Counted from the stretch's first letter, positions 54,101-63,061 are shown. The stretch is DNA of 64,000 bases from Oscillatoriaceae cyanobacterium Prado104 (GCA_025454405.1 JALOON010000034.1:1-64000); one strand, 5' to 3'. Numbers and translations are program-made. The notes: generated by a model from the letters alone, not told the origin.

Positions 54101-55734
54101 TAATTACCCCAAGCGCGCCACAGTCTCCCGCACCGCCACCGCCGCTAACTCCCGAACCAACTCCCGCACCAACTCCCGCTCCTGTTACGCGATCGATAAA
54201 TCCTGCGGCAGCACTGTCAATTGCTACAGATTTACAAGTAGATGTGCGTCCGAATGAGGGCAGAAATTCTCAATTTAGAAGCGATCTGCAGCCTCCTACA
54301 AGCAGGTTTGATTCGAGTTCGGCGGCTGTTTTGGCCTTCGAGCAAACCTTCACTCGCGAATACGAAAAATATCTGGAGTTACCTCCGAGAAGGGCGATTA
54401 CTAATATGTCGGTTATTTACGAAGCCCTGCGCCGAAATGAAGCATTTACTGGGGTGAAAACAGGAATTATTTATATGAATTGGGTCAGCCGCAGCGATGC
54501 AGCAACAGGCAAAACTCGCCCTGAAGTGCTGGTAGCCAGTCGGGGAAATAACTTGACTCTGCCAGCCCCTTTTGCCTACGGAGAAAAAGGAGAGAGGAAA
54601 CAGGAAAACAATTCTCCCCGGTTGGCAGGCGAGGTTTTTTTGCAGCAGTCAAAGGAAGTTGCCGACGTTCCTAAAGGAGAGGGTTTAGAGTTAATTTTTG
54701 TGAGCGCTAATGCCGAACCGAAGCGCGTTTTAGTGCCGGCAGCTACGCGGTGGCAAGTCCTGCAATTAGCTGACGCGCTGCAAAGCGAAATTACTAACCC
54801 GAGAAGGCGCAGCAGTATCAGTTATTTGGATGCGGCGCAAAAACTTTATCGGTGGTCGATCGAGCCGATCGCAGCAGAATTGGCAGCTTCAAAAACCGAA
54901 AATTTGATTGTAATTCCGGCGGCGGGTTTGCGGAGCGTGCCTTTTGCTGCCCTGCACGACGGCAAACAATTTTCGATCGAAAAATTCAGCATAAGCGTGA
55001 TTCCAAGTCTGAGTTTGACTGATATTCGCTACGACAATATTTCTGACGATGAAGTTTTGGCGATGGGAATATCCGTGTTTGAAGATAAGCCTCCACTGCC
55101 TGCCGTACCGGTGGAGTTGCAAACCATTGCACCGCCCGATCGCGGCAAAACTTTTTTGAATCAAGAGTTTACTTTAGCAAATTTGCAAACTCAGCGATCG
55201 AGGCAACCTTTTGGCGTAATTCATTTAGCAACTCACAGCGAATTTCAGCCGGGGGAACCGAGCAATTCTTACATTCAGTTGTGGGATACTAAGTTGCGAA
55301 TTGATGAAATGCAGCGGTTGCGGTGGAACGAACCGCCGGTGAATCTATTAGTTTTGAGCGCGTGCAGTACCGCTTTGGGCGACGAACAAGCAGAGTTGGG
55401 ATTTGCGGGTTTAGCGGTGGCTTCCGGTGCCAAATCAGCTTTGGCTAGTTTGTGGGAAGTCAGCGATGAGGGGACTTTGGGGCTGATGACCGAGTTTTAC
55501 CGGCAGTTGCGAATTCCTCAGCGCAACGGTAAGGTGACGATTAAAGCGGAGGCTTTGCGGCAGGCGCAATTGCAGATGCTGCGCGGGCGGGTGCGGATTC
55601 AAGATGGAATGCTGCGAGTCGAAGGGCTTAACGAGACTGTGCCTTTGCCCGAGGAACTTGCGATTCGGGGCGATCGAATTCTTTCCCATCCTTATTATTG
55701 GGCGGCTTTTACGACGATCGGCAATCCTTGGTAG
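51112..55734 (+). CDS. Secreted haemagglutinin-type beta-helix protein with C-terminal CHAT protease domain
   Basis: A 1540-residue protein. A signal peptide (residues 1-23) precedes a two-partner-secretion (TPS/FhaB-type) domain, about 25-150, with FNITGGQLSGDGTNLFHSF and NLFLMNPAGIVFGQNA. Residues 150-1000 are Gly/Ser/Thr-rich with repeated short strands, a predicted beta helix. A Pro-rich linker (PAPTPAP) at about 1000-1035 precedes a linker and then a CHAT (caspase-like) domain. Its catalytic dyad is probably His1375 (HLATH, the second His) and Cys1418 (LSACSTALG). Such TPS-CHAT fusions are cyanobacterial. No TpsB partner is nearby. Confidence 0.92.
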   Translation: MTNFRCSLPLACALMLLPLAARSQPIVPASDGTNTAVNAEQNRFNITGGQLSGDGTNLFHSFSQFNLNEGQTANFLTNTSIQNILTRISGGDVSVINGLISVSGGNSNLFLMNPAGIVFGQNARLNIPGAFFATTATGIGFGDRAFNATGINDYQTLLGNPNRFEFNYSQTGAIVNAGNLEVGSGQNLTLLGGTVINTGQLSAPSGQITVAAVPGQNTVRISQTGNLLSLEIAPIVGAENSSIAPVDLPQLLTGPGVAAATGLTANAQGQVVLTNGQTVIAAPGSAIAGGTIAASALDRGNGGTVSVSGANTSFFGSIAARGGTAGGDGGSVEIAGKNSLTFAGAVDTRAENGAIGTLQLAAPNTAIGTAQLQAAQQSDRPFTFISEAQLEQMAAGSNVVVDSASDITVQDLPDNTLSLQARTGDTVTFRSGGVFFVNDPNDLIETRGGSININASSISLGRINAGGGNIALTANGIDLRGGSSSVTSTGGTISLQPPDSRQIRIGGGGDNLGILDLTAADLSALAPSFRSIAIGRADSSNPIAVVAPTTFTSPLTLRGSSIAVENPLRATDSAGIAFNAPTTAIGANIATSGGDLAFTGSVSLTADAVLSTQARGNILFQSVDGSRALRLDAQRVLFGGTIGQTSPLASLTVNGRSTEISGVISTTGNIAFNSAVTLDRSSTITSSAGSIIFANSLDSLVGTTNNLTLQARDSITLGGPVGQTHRLGQLAADSATLTAAGAVTADRLTAKARDNAILRGNTAVSSGARIEAGNLLLEGNLTATGGNLELQGTREVRAGSITSQGGRVQVQGDAVATGAIDTSQAASLGGEITIVSGSGGLTAGSLNASGAIGGNIALTSSAGITASNLNSNATVGNGGSVFFSAIGNVQSGFINAQGGSRGTGGNVSISTTDLFRSNAVFTDLSGNLSSISTVGNLGAGAISIRHAGGSDRPFVIGGAIENGTQGTINAGGGNAIFPAIAFGETYTQGSFPNQISLITPSAPQSPAPPPPLTPEPTPAPTPAPVTRSINPAAALSIATDLQVDVRPNEGRNSQFRSDLQPPTSRFDSSSAAVLAFEQTFTREYEKYLELPPRRAITNMSVIYEALRRNEAFTGVKTGIIYMNWVSRSDAATGKTRPEVLVASRGNNLTLPAPFAYGEKGERKQENNSPRLAGEVFLQQSKEVADVPKGEGLELIFVSANAEPKRVLVPAATRWQVLQLADALQSEITNPRRRSSISYLDAAQKLYRWSIEPIAAELAASKTENLIVIPAAGLRSVPFAALHDGKQFSIEKFSISVIPSLSLTDIRYDNISDDEVLAMGISVFEDKPPLPAVPVELQTIAPPDRGKTFLNQEFTLANLQTQRSRQPFGVIHLATHSEFQPGEPSNSYIQLWDTKLRIDEMQRLRWNEPPVNLLVLSACSTALGDEQAELGFAGLAVASGAKSALASLWEVSDEGTLGLMTEFYRQLRIPQRNGKVTIKAEALRQAQLQMLRGRVRIQDGMLRVEGLNETVPLPEELAIRGDRILSHPYYWAAFTTIGNPW

Positions 55735-56109
55735 TTGATAGTTGGTAAGGAGTTTTGAATTTTGAGTTGTGAGTTTTGAGTTAAAGACAGTTCTGAAGTT
55801 CAAAACTCAAAACTTAAAACTCAGAACTTCCCGACTCGCGATCGTAGACAGTTGACAGTTGACAGTGAGATTCGATCGAAAATCCAATATAGAAAAAGTT
55901 AAAGAACAGTTAAAAAGTAGAATCCGCCTGTCAGTAAAAATTAGATCGCACCTTTTAAAGCGAAGACTGACGCGCCATACAATATGATTTTTATGAAGTC
56001 AAAATTATGAAATTTATGAATTGACTTTAAGTTGAGCCAGTCCTACAATAACAGTTAAGTGGTGTGAGGTAAGCCGCCTGCATAAAAAACTATTATTGCG
56101 TTCCTAGCT
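55735..56109. other. Intergenic region with inverted gagttttgag repeats
   Basis: Inverted gagttttgag and ctcaaaactc segments at 55758-55822 form a long hairpin, followed by ttgacag repeats near 55850. The remainder to 56109 shows nothing recognisable. Confidence 0.5.
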
Positions 56110-56733
56110 ATGGAAAATCGGCTGAACGAAACCCAACTCCAGCAAATAGTAGCTGAAGTAGAACGCCTTTCTCAGATCCGGCAATCTCAACCTGATGCTG
56201 AAGCAATCAAAGAAATCTTGCGGGAATTAAACTTGCCTCCAGAGTTGCTAGATGACGCTTTAATCCAGTTGCAGCGCCGGAAAGCCTTAGCGCGGCAGCA
56301 GCGATTTCGCTGGATTGTGGGAGTAGTGGCGGTGGTGGTTGGGGCGATCCCGATCGCACTTACCGGATTTTACATATACCAAAACGAACAAGCGATCGAG
56401 CGCGTTTTTAGCCAACAAAATCGCATAACTTTAGTGCAGGATAACGGTGACAATTTAACAGTTATTTCCCGGCAAAACAATCCAGAAATATTTTACCGCG
56501 TCACCTTAAAAGATGCGCCGATCGGGAAAAAACTCTCACTATCTTGCGATTGGATCGACCCCAAAGGTCAAGTTGTCAAACAAAACCGCTATCAAACTCG
56601 CGAAATCAACACAACTATCTGGAATACTTACTGCCGCCAACGAATCGGCAACGTTGCTGCTGCGGGAAATTGGCAAGTAAAAATGTTCCTGAAAAATCGC
56701 ACGATCGGGACTGCATCATTTGAAGTTCAATAA
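56110..56733 (+). CDS. Single-pass membrane protein of unknown function
   Basis: A 207-residue protein: a helical cytoplasmic N-terminus (residues 1-70, MENRLNETQLQQIVAEVERL and LPPELLDDALIQLQRRKALA), one transmembrane segment (WIVGVVAVVVGAIPIALTGF, about 75-95), then a beta-rich C-terminal domain with two Cys (LSCDWIDPKGQ; NTYCRQRIG) that could form a disulphide outside. No family is recognised. It is isolated, with a repeat island downstream. Confidence 0.7.
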   Translation: MENRLNETQLQQIVAEVERLSQIRQSQPDAEAIKEILRELNLPPELLDDALIQLQRRKALARQQRFRWIVGVVAVVVGAIPIALTGFYIYQNEQAIERVFSQQNRITLVQDNGDNLTVISRQNNPEIFYRVTLKDAPIGKKLSLSCDWIDPKGQVVKQNRYQTREINTTIWNTYCRQRIGNVAAAGNWQVKMFLKNRTIGTASFEVQ

Positions 56734-56770
56734 TCCAAGATAATCGCGATCGTATTTGTGCATTAGATCT

Positions 56771-57037
56771 CGATCCCCCCTAGCCCCCCTTAAGAAGGGG
56801 GGGACCGGAAGCAGTCAAAGTCCCCCCTTTTTAAGGCGGGACTGGAAGCAGTCAAAGTCCCCCTTTTTAAGGCGGGACTGGAAGCAGTCAAAGTCCCCCT
56901 TTTTAAGGCGGGGACTGGAAGCAGTCAAAATCATTCTTTCTCAGAGAGGAGACCGGAAGCAGTCAAAATCACTTTTTCTCAGAGAAGGAAACTAGAAACA
57001 ATCAAAGTCCCCCTTTTTAAGGGGGATTTAGGGGGAT
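56771..57037. repeat. Tandem array of the agtccccctttttaagg family
   Basis: Six or more degenerate units of about 40-56 bases, each with ggaagcagtcaaagtcccc and an aag-hairpin, fill the gap before the AsnB-like gene. It is the same family as at 29815 and 32866. Open frames across it are artefacts. Confidence 0.85.
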
Positions 57038-57179
57038 CTAAACTCAGGTAAAAGCGACATTTATTTAAGGGCATTGAGGGTAATCTCAACTCATTTAATA
57101 GATTCTCTGCTACCTCTCTCTCTGCGTTCTCTGCGTTCTCTGCGGTAAAAAAAACAATTTATTTCCCAGCATCTTGCCT

Positions 57180-58994
57180 ATGAAACTCGCCAACAAATCG
57201 CGCCTAGTTTTAGGATACTGGGGCTGCGATTCCCGCCAAAAACTAGAAGCAATGCTAGCCAAAAGTATTGCCGATTCTTGCAGCGAAACCCCACTGCAAA
57301 AAATCGCAGATTCCATCGCAGTTGGCGAAACATATCCGATTTGGAATGTTGTCAGTACCGAATTAGATCGCCCGCCCGATCGAGCAAAACATCATACTTT
57401 TCAAATCGCCGCCCTCTCAGCATCAGGACTGTTTGTATATCCATCAAATAACGGTGAAATGCTACCCGACGCCTGGGCAAACATTCGCGAAAACTGCCTG
57501 ATTTTGGGACGCGAACCCTTCGGGCGAGTAACGCTTTACTGGACGCAAATCGGACAGACTATTTGGTTTGCATCGAGATTGCAACTGCTGTTAAATATTC
57601 GGGAATCGCCAGAAGCAAGCATTCCCGCTTTGTACGGTTATAGCTGTTTTTCCTACGTACCAACTCCCTTAACTCCCGTAGAAAATGTGTTTGCAGTTCC
57701 CGCAGGAACAGAATTGACTTGGAGGTGCGATCGAGATGCTGTAATTATTTTTGAACCTAAATCGCAACGCTTGTTAGAATGGCAAGAAAGTTCGGAACAA
57801 ATACATGATGAAACAGAGGCGATCGACCATTTACAAAACTTACTTAAAGATGCTATTTACCGCCAAATTACCGATATCAACAGCGACGAAACAGTCGGAG
57901 TATTTCTCTCGGGCGGTTTAGATTCCTCAGTTGTCGCAGCTTTATTAATCAAAGCCGGAGTCAAAGTGCGCGCTTACACTCTCGACTTCGGCGAATCTGG
58001 AATTCCCGAATATCCTTGGGCAGAAAAAGTAGCCAGCGCCCTGCAAATTCCTTTAGTAAAAGTAGATGCCAAACCGCAGCGAATCAAACAAGTTGTGAAT
58101 GCTGCCGTGCAAGCCTTAGATTTGCCTTTCGGCGACGGAGTTACTGTGCCTCTTTACCTGTTAAATCAAGTTGCGAGTCAAGAAAGTGCGATCGTTTTCA
58201 ACGGCGAAGGTGGCGATCAGTTATTTGCTGGCTGGACGAACAAACCCCTAATTGCAGCCGCTGTTTATCAAGCAGCAAATCCAGACAGCAATGATAATTT
58301 TGCCCTGCAATACTTGCGAACCTTTCACCGCCTCTGGGGATGCGAAACAAAAGTTTTTCAGCCAGATTTTTACAGTCAAATTCAGAATTTGCACCCTCAA
58401 GATTGGCTGTTAGAGGCGCTAAATCCTGCGTTAGGCGCGTCTTTGCTGCACCGCCTCCGGCGCGCGAGTTTGATGTTGAAAGGCGCGCAAAACATCCATC
58501 CCCGCGCTACTAATTTAGCATTAGCTTGCGGTTTGAAAGTCCGATCGCCCTTTTGCGATTTTCCCCTCGCAAACTGGACTTTTCAACTGTCAGGAGAATT
58601 GTGTTTGCGCGGCGCTTGCGAGAAATACATCCTCAAGCGGGCTGTGGAAAATTGGCTGCCTGCGGAAATAGTTTGGCGGGAAAAACGGGGGATGGGAGTA
58701 CCTTTAACTTCCTGGTGTTTTAATGAATTTTGGCATCAAATTGGCGATTGGTTGAATCCGGCGGTATTGCTGTCAGAAAAATGCTGGCAACCCGATTTAG
58801 CCGATCGAATTATCTCCGGCAAATTCGCAGCAGGAATTCAAGGGCGGCGCATTGGCGAAATTTTGTGGCTGTTAATTATGTGGCAAATTTGGCGATCGCA
58901 AATTTTAGGCGAGGAAGTCAAACATAAATCTTGGAATCATCCGTTTTGGTTGCCTCGATCGATTTGGAGTTACCGCCAGAAGTGGCAAGAATAA
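57180..58994 (+). CDS. Asparagine-synthetase-like protein lacking the glutaminase Cys
   Basis: The ATG at 57180 gives 604 residues. The N-terminal half shows an Ntn-hydrolase-like segment (LILGREPFGRVTLYW, FASRLQLLL) but the chain starts MKLANKSRL, without the Cys2 needed for glutamine hydrolysis. The C-terminal half is an ATP-pyrophosphatase synthetase domain with PP-loop SGGLDSS (244-250), NGEGGDQLFAGW and LACGLKVRSPFCD. It may adenylate a carboxylate and use ammonia or an amine. It lies 84 bases before a LysA-like gene. Related proteins in natural-product pathways perform amide or lactam formation. Confidence 0.85.
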   Translation: MKLANKSRLVLGYWGCDSRQKLEAMLAKSIADSCSETPLQKIADSIAVGETYPIWNVVSTELDRPPDRAKHHTFQIAALSASGLFVYPSNNGEMLPDAWANIRENCLILGREPFGRVTLYWTQIGQTIWFASRLQLLLNIRESPEASIPALYGYSCFSYVPTPLTPVENVFAVPAGTELTWRCDRDAVIIFEPKSQRLLEWQESSEQIHDETEAIDHLQNLLKDAIYRQITDINSDETVGVFLSGGLDSSVVAALLIKAGVKVRAYTLDFGESGIPEYPWAEKVASALQIPLVKVDAKPQRIKQVVNAAVQALDLPFGDGVTVPLYLLNQVASQESAIVFNGEGGDQLFAGWTNKPLIAAAVYQAANPDSNDNFALQYLRTFHRLWGCETKVFQPDFYSQIQNLHPQDWLLEALNPALGASLLHRLRRASLMLKGAQNIHPRATNLALACGLKVRSPFCDFPLANWTFQLSGELCLRGACEKYILKRAVENWLPAEIVWREKRGMGVPLTSWCFNEFWHQIGDWLNPAVLLSEKCWQPDLADRIISGKFAAGIQGRRIGEILWLLIMWQIWRSQILGEEVKHKSWNHPFWLPRSIWSYRQKWQE

Positions 58995-59078
58995 AATCAA
59001 CACCGCAAAATCTTCCTCTTCTCTTCTCTTCTCTTACTTCGTGTCCTTCGCACCTTCGCGGTTCATTTAAAACTACTT

Positions 59079-60305
59079 ATGTTCGCACTTACAGATCGCA
59101 CTTCAACCCTCAAACAACCGCCTTTTACTTTCGCTATAACTGAAGAGTTATTAGCGACTTACGGTTCGCCACTTTACGTTTATCAAAGCGATGTTTTGCG
59201 CCGGACTATCGCCCGCATTACTAACGCCATTTCTTATCCGCAAACTCAATTTTGTTTTGCCAGCGTCACGAACGGCAACATCGCCTTGCTGCAAATTTTT
59301 CAAGCTTGCGGGTGGGGATTGCACGCCAATACACCGGGAGATATTTATTTAGGAATTAAGGCGGGTTTTGCGCCCAAAAACATTGTTTACAGCGGCAGCA
59401 ACCTGCACCGCAGCGAGATGGAACAAGTTCTCAGGTGGGGTGTCACAACTCTAAATTTGGACAGTCTCAGTCAGTTGCAATTGTGCTGTGAAGTTTATCA
59501 ATTTTTGAGGGAAAACCAACAGGTTTTAGCACCGCCTCGTTTGGGGTTGAGATTAAATTTGCCCGAATTAACTGGAGACAGTCGCATCGGAGTGCGATCG
59601 ACCGAATTTCTTGAGGCAATTTCCATCGCTAAAGCAGCCGGATTAAAGCTTAGTGGCTTGCATTTCTATCGCGGTACTGGAACTAATTCCACCGCAGCTT
59701 TTACTCAAGTAATCGACACTGTAATTGCCATCTGCCAGCAATTGCCAGATTGGGAATATCTCGATTTTGGTGGCGGTTTTGGCTATCCATATCGCGGGGG
59801 AACGGCTTTTGATTGGGAACTGTTCGGCGCGGAATTAACTGACAGAATTAATCAGCTCGATCGCCCGATTGAATTAATTATTGAACCGGGGCGATCGGCT
59901 GTAGCGGGATGCGCTACTTTACTCGCGCGAGTTGTTTCGACAAAATGGCAGGAAGCCAAACAAATTGTCGGTGTAGATACTACGGTTGCCAATATTTCAG
60001 TACCCTCAGTTCACGGCGGTTATCGAGAAATTTGTACTTGGAATTGCCAGGATTCTCTACACCTTACCGATGTTTGCGGCAATACTACTTATTCGCGAGA
60101 TTACCTGGGAAAAAACTGTCAGTTGCCAGCTTTAGCAGTGGGAGAAATCCTGGCTATTTTAGATGTTGGCGCTTACGGATATGCGATGTCGTCGCATTTT
60201 TTACACCGTCCGAGACCAGCGGAAGTGCTGTTAGAAAATAGCCAGCACCGCCTAATTCGCCGCAGGGAAGATTACAGAATTTTGTTAGCAAATCAAGTTT
60301 TTTGA
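59079..60305 (+). CDS. LysA-fold (type III PLP) protein lacking the PLP lysine
   Basis: A 408-residue protein of the diaminopimelate/ornithine decarboxylase family by fold: SPLYVYQSDVLRRTIARI, LDFGGGFGYPYRG, ELIIEPGRSAVAG, AYGYAMSSHF, PAEVLLEN. At the position of the PLP Lys (YA.KAN in LysA) it reads FASVTN, so Lys is Val63; the substitution appears genuine if the N aligns. The active-site CESGD-like segment is also changed (DVCGNTTYS). It might bind PLP or another ligand without catalysis. Its close spacing to the AsnB-like gene suggests one unit. Confidence 0.85.
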   Translation: MFALTDRTSTLKQPPFTFAITEELLATYGSPLYVYQSDVLRRTIARITNAISYPQTQFCFASVTNGNIALLQIFQACGWGLHANTPGDIYLGIKAGFAPKNIVYSGSNLHRSEMEQVLRWGVTTLNLDSLSQLQLCCEVYQFLRENQQVLAPPRLGLRLNLPELTGDSRIGVRSTEFLEAISIAKAAGLKLSGLHFYRGTGTNSTAAFTQVIDTVIAICQQLPDWEYLDFGGGFGYPYRGGTAFDWELFGAELTDRINQLDRPIELIIEPGRSAVAGCATLLARVVSTKWQEAKQIVGVDTTVANISVPSVHGGYREICTWNCQDSLHLTDVCGNTTYSRDYLGKNCQLPALAVGEILAILDVGAYGYAMSSHFLHRPRPAEVLLENSQHRLIRRREDYRILLANQVF

Positions 60306-60325
60306 AAGATCGGGAGGAGATTTTT

Positions 60326-60553
60326 ATGAAGTGCATTAAATGCGGAACTGATAATAATTTAAAAACCCGCAGGGCTAAGGGCGATCGCTGCAAACAATGC
60401 AACCATCAGTTTGTTTTTGAATGGACTACTATCAATGGCGTCAAAATAACTGATGCCAGGTTTGCCAAGGCAATCGCCGATCTTTCTGTTAACGATACGC
60501 TGTTTTTTACTCACAAACAGTTAGCTTATTTTTTATGCAAGCACTTGAAGTAA
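60326..60553 (+). CDS. Zinc-ribbon protein, N-terminal half of a split paralogue
   Basis: The ATG at 60326 follows ggaggag and gives 75 residues: MKCIKCGTDNNLKTRRAKG, a four-Cys zinc ribbon (CIKC ... CKQC), then ITDARFAKAIADLSVNDTLFF as in the intact paralogue at 61707-62996. It stops at HKQLAYFLCKHLK, where the paralogue continues into a membrane region. It may be a separate short gene or the first half of a broken gene. It begins 21 bases after the LysA-like stop, suggesting co-transcription. Confidence 0.65.
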   Translation: MKCIKCGTDNNLKTRRAKGDRCKQCNHQFVFEWTTINGVKITDARFAKAIADLSVNDTLFFTHKQLAYFLCKHLK

Positions 60554-60647
60554 AAAAATCTTAGTGCCTTGTACGCATTTCAAACTAGGTCGCTCTTGAT
60601 AGAGCAAATAATTTGCATGATTCACAGATCTTGGAAAGAATACTCTT

Positions 60648-61610
60648 ATGTTAGCCACAATCATTATTCTAATCGCATTCACGATTTTTTTGTTGTTTTT
60701 AAACCCATCCTTGGTTATATGTCTTTGGACGTATGTTATAATTCTGTTTGTTTTTCCTTTAAGGGGAAAAGGAGCAATAAATATCGATAAACTAACTCAA
60801 AGAGGAATCAAAAAAGAGAGAATCCAACCCAAAAACCCACCTCAAATACCCCTTGACAGAACACATGGAACGGCTGAAGATGTTTTACTTAAATTAAATC
60901 GGTATCACTATAAATACTGGATTAATAAATGGAATGCAATCAACCCGATCGCCAAAATGCTGCCACCTCCCCACGATACCAATGAAAATGCTGCCATCAG
61001 TCCCGATGTTAGCGCTTACAGTTTCGATCGAGTGGTGGTGTGCGATCGACCGGAAATTGCCCAGTTTTTAATCGCCAACAATTTTCACTTTGAAAACAAC
61101 TGTGCAGTCCTCAGCATTACCGAATATCCTCAAAGTATCTTTGAGGCAACTATGCAAATGCTGCGCCGAAATCCCGACTTAAAAGTTTATGCTTTGCACG
61201 ATTGCAACCCCCAAGGAATAGGTTTAGCCAACCACCTGCGTACCAGTCCTAATTGGTTTGCAAATAACAGCGCGGTAATTATCGATCTTGGATTGCTGCC
61301 CCGGCAAGTTATTGCAGCGCGCCACAGTATGCTTGTTTTAAATTCTCAGGAATCTGCAGGAGAAGCAATGCAGTTGCCTCCTGAAATTCGGCAAAATTTA
61401 TCCGCTGAGGAATTGCAGTGGCTTGAAGCAGGTAATTATGTAGAATTAGAATCATTTAATCCTCACAGATTCATTCAAACTCTAGGTTTGGTAATTGCCA
61501 GTTGTTCTCGGGATTTACGACAACACAATAATAGCAGGTTTGTTGCGATCGAAGAGGAGAATATAGAAAAGTGGGATATTTATATCTATGCTGATGGCGG
61601 TTTTGGGTGA
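60648..61610 (+). CDS. Membrane protein matching the C-terminal half of the split paralogue
   Basis: 320 residues: a hydrophobic N-terminus (TIIILIAFTIFLLFLNPSL), a polar linker, and then a domain shared with the paralogue (YWINKWNAINPIAKMLPPP, ISPDVSAYSFDRVVVCDRPE, ENNCAVLSITEYPQS, NPDLKVYALHDCNPQGIGL). The ALHDC.P.GIGL segment has a distant look of the TOPRIM-fold DxD loop, with Asp retained but the second Asp replaced; this is weak. Its own ATG has a ggaaag site 11-16 bases upstream, so it may be expressed. Function unknown. Confidence 0.65.
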   Translation: MLATIIILIAFTIFLLFLNPSLVICLWTYVIILFVFPLRGKGAINIDKLTQRGIKKERIQPKNPPQIPLDRTHGTAEDVLLKLNRYHYKYWINKWNAINPIAKMLPPPHDTNENAAISPDVSAYSFDRVVVCDRPEIAQFLIANNFHFENNCAVLSITEYPQSIFEATMQMLRRNPDLKVYALHDCNPQGIGLANHLRTSPNWFANNSAVIIDLGLLPRQVIAARHSMLVLNSQESAGEAMQLPPEIRQNLSAEELQWLEAGNYVELESFNPHRFIQTLGLVIASCSRDLRQHNNSRFVAIEEENIEKWDIYIYADGGFG

Positions 61611-61706
61611 AGTTAGTACAGCAAATTATCGCCAGATATGCCGAACAGAAAATTGCATAATTTTGTTGGTATATCGAGTTTTTTTAATCATCAAAAGGAG
61701 ATTTTT

Positions 61707-62996
61707 ATGAAGTGCATTAAATGCGGAACAGATAATAAGTTAAAAGACCGTACAGCCTGGAGAGGTCGCTGTTTAAGGTGCGGCCATCCGTTTGTTTTTG
61801 AACCGACGGCGATGAGAGATTTCAAAATAACTGACCCGTTGTTTTCCAAGGCGATCGCAGATATTTCAGTTAACGATACGCTGTTTTTTACTCCCCGACA
61901 GTTATTTTACCTTTTAGACCAGCGATCGAGGCTAAGAATATCTAATGGATTAAATGTTCCAGCCTACATATTTATTAACATATTTTGGGGTTTCTTGTTT
62001 GGTTTTGCAGCAGCAATACTTTCGGAATTGAATGTATTTATTTTCGGAATGTTGGCAGTTAACATTGTTTTGCTATTGCTAACTTTTAGTGATATCCGTT
62101 CTAGTAAATACCTGTATCAAGAACGCCAGAATTTTGCAAGATCTTTGCAAATTTGGGGAGGAATAGTTACGATCAATGGCCTGATTAGTAGTCTGTTATT
62201 AAATTCCTCCATGCAATTTTTATGCAGTTCTGCTTTCGGGCTGCTATCTATCTTTTTGGGAAGCCTAAAAGTTCCTAAAATAACTAAAGAAGTTATTATT
62301 ACATACAGCCTGTTTCAAGACTGGATTAATAAGTGGACAGAAATCAACTCCTCGATCGCCAAAATGCTGCCATCTCCCCGCGATACCAATGAAAATGCCG
62401 CCATCAATCCCGATGTCAGCGCTTACAGTTTCGATCGAGTGGTGGTGTGCGATCGAGCGGAAATTGCCCAGTTTTTAATCGCAAATAAATTCCATTTTGA
62501 AAACAACTGTGCGGTGCTCAGCGTTACCGGATATCCTCAAAATATCTTTGATACAACGATGCAAATGCTGCGCCGCAATCCCGACTTAAAAGTGTACGCT
62601 TTGCACGATTGCAGCCCCCGAGGAATTGGTTTAGTTAACCACCTGCGCACCAGTCATAATTGGTTCCCAGATAACAGCACAATAATTATTGATATCGGAC
62701 TGCTACCCCGACAAATTATGGTGGCTGGCAGCAATATGTTTGTGCTAAATTCAGAGAGTTCGGCACGAGATGCTAGAGAACTGCCGTCAGGAATTCGCCA
62801 AGATTTCTCTTCTGAAGAATTGCAGTGGTTGGAGTCAGGTAATTATGTAGAACTGGAATCGTTTAGCCCTCAAAAAATCATTCAAATTCTGAATCTAGGC
62901 ATTGCCGGCAGTCGAGATTTAGACAGCGATGATAGTGGCTTGATTCTGGTAGGGGATGCGGGTAGTTCTATCTATGTTGTTGACAGTTTTGGTTGA
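61707..62996 (+). CDS. Zinc-ribbon/membrane/TOPRIM-like protein (intact paralogue)
   Basis: The ATG at 61707 follows aaggag and gives 429 residues. A four-Cys zinc ribbon (MKCIKCGTDNKLKDRT, RCLRCGHPF) is followed by ITDPLFSKAIADISVNDTLFF, four hydrophobic segments (about 90-205), and a C-terminal alpha/beta domain like that of 60648-61610 (VVVCDRAEIAQFLI, CAVLSVTGYPQN, NPDLKVYALHDCSPRGIGL). It is one continuous protein where the neighbours are two. Localisation would be the membrane with the alpha/beta domain in the cytosol. No enzyme family is recognised. Confidence 0.72.
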   Translation: MKCIKCGTDNKLKDRTAWRGRCLRCGHPFVFEPTAMRDFKITDPLFSKAIADISVNDTLFFTPRQLFYLLDQRSRLRISNGLNVPAYIFINIFWGFLFGFAAAILSELNVFIFGMLAVNIVLLLLTFSDIRSSKYLYQERQNFARSLQIWGGIVTINGLISSLLLNSSMQFLCSSAFGLLSIFLGSLKVPKITKEVIITYSLFQDWINKWTEINSSIAKMLPSPRDTNENAAINPDVSAYSFDRVVVCDRAEIAQFLIANKFHFENNCAVLSVTGYPQNIFDTTMQMLRRNPDLKVYALHDCSPRGIGLVNHLRTSHNWFPDNSTIIIDIGLLPRQIMVAGSNMFVLNSESSARDARELPSGIRQDFSSEELQWLESGNYVELESFSPQKIIQILNLGIAGSRDLDSDDSGLILVGDAGSSIYVVDSFG

Positions 62997-63061
62997 GGTT
63001 TGTAGGGATGCACTTAGCAGGGGTTCCGCATCTCACTCTACTTAACGTAACAAGCAGCATC

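Noticed and set aside
56756-56995. 79-codon frame after the one-TM protein
   Set aside because: It is a translation of the agtccccctttttaagg tandem repeat (repeating RRDWKQSKS).
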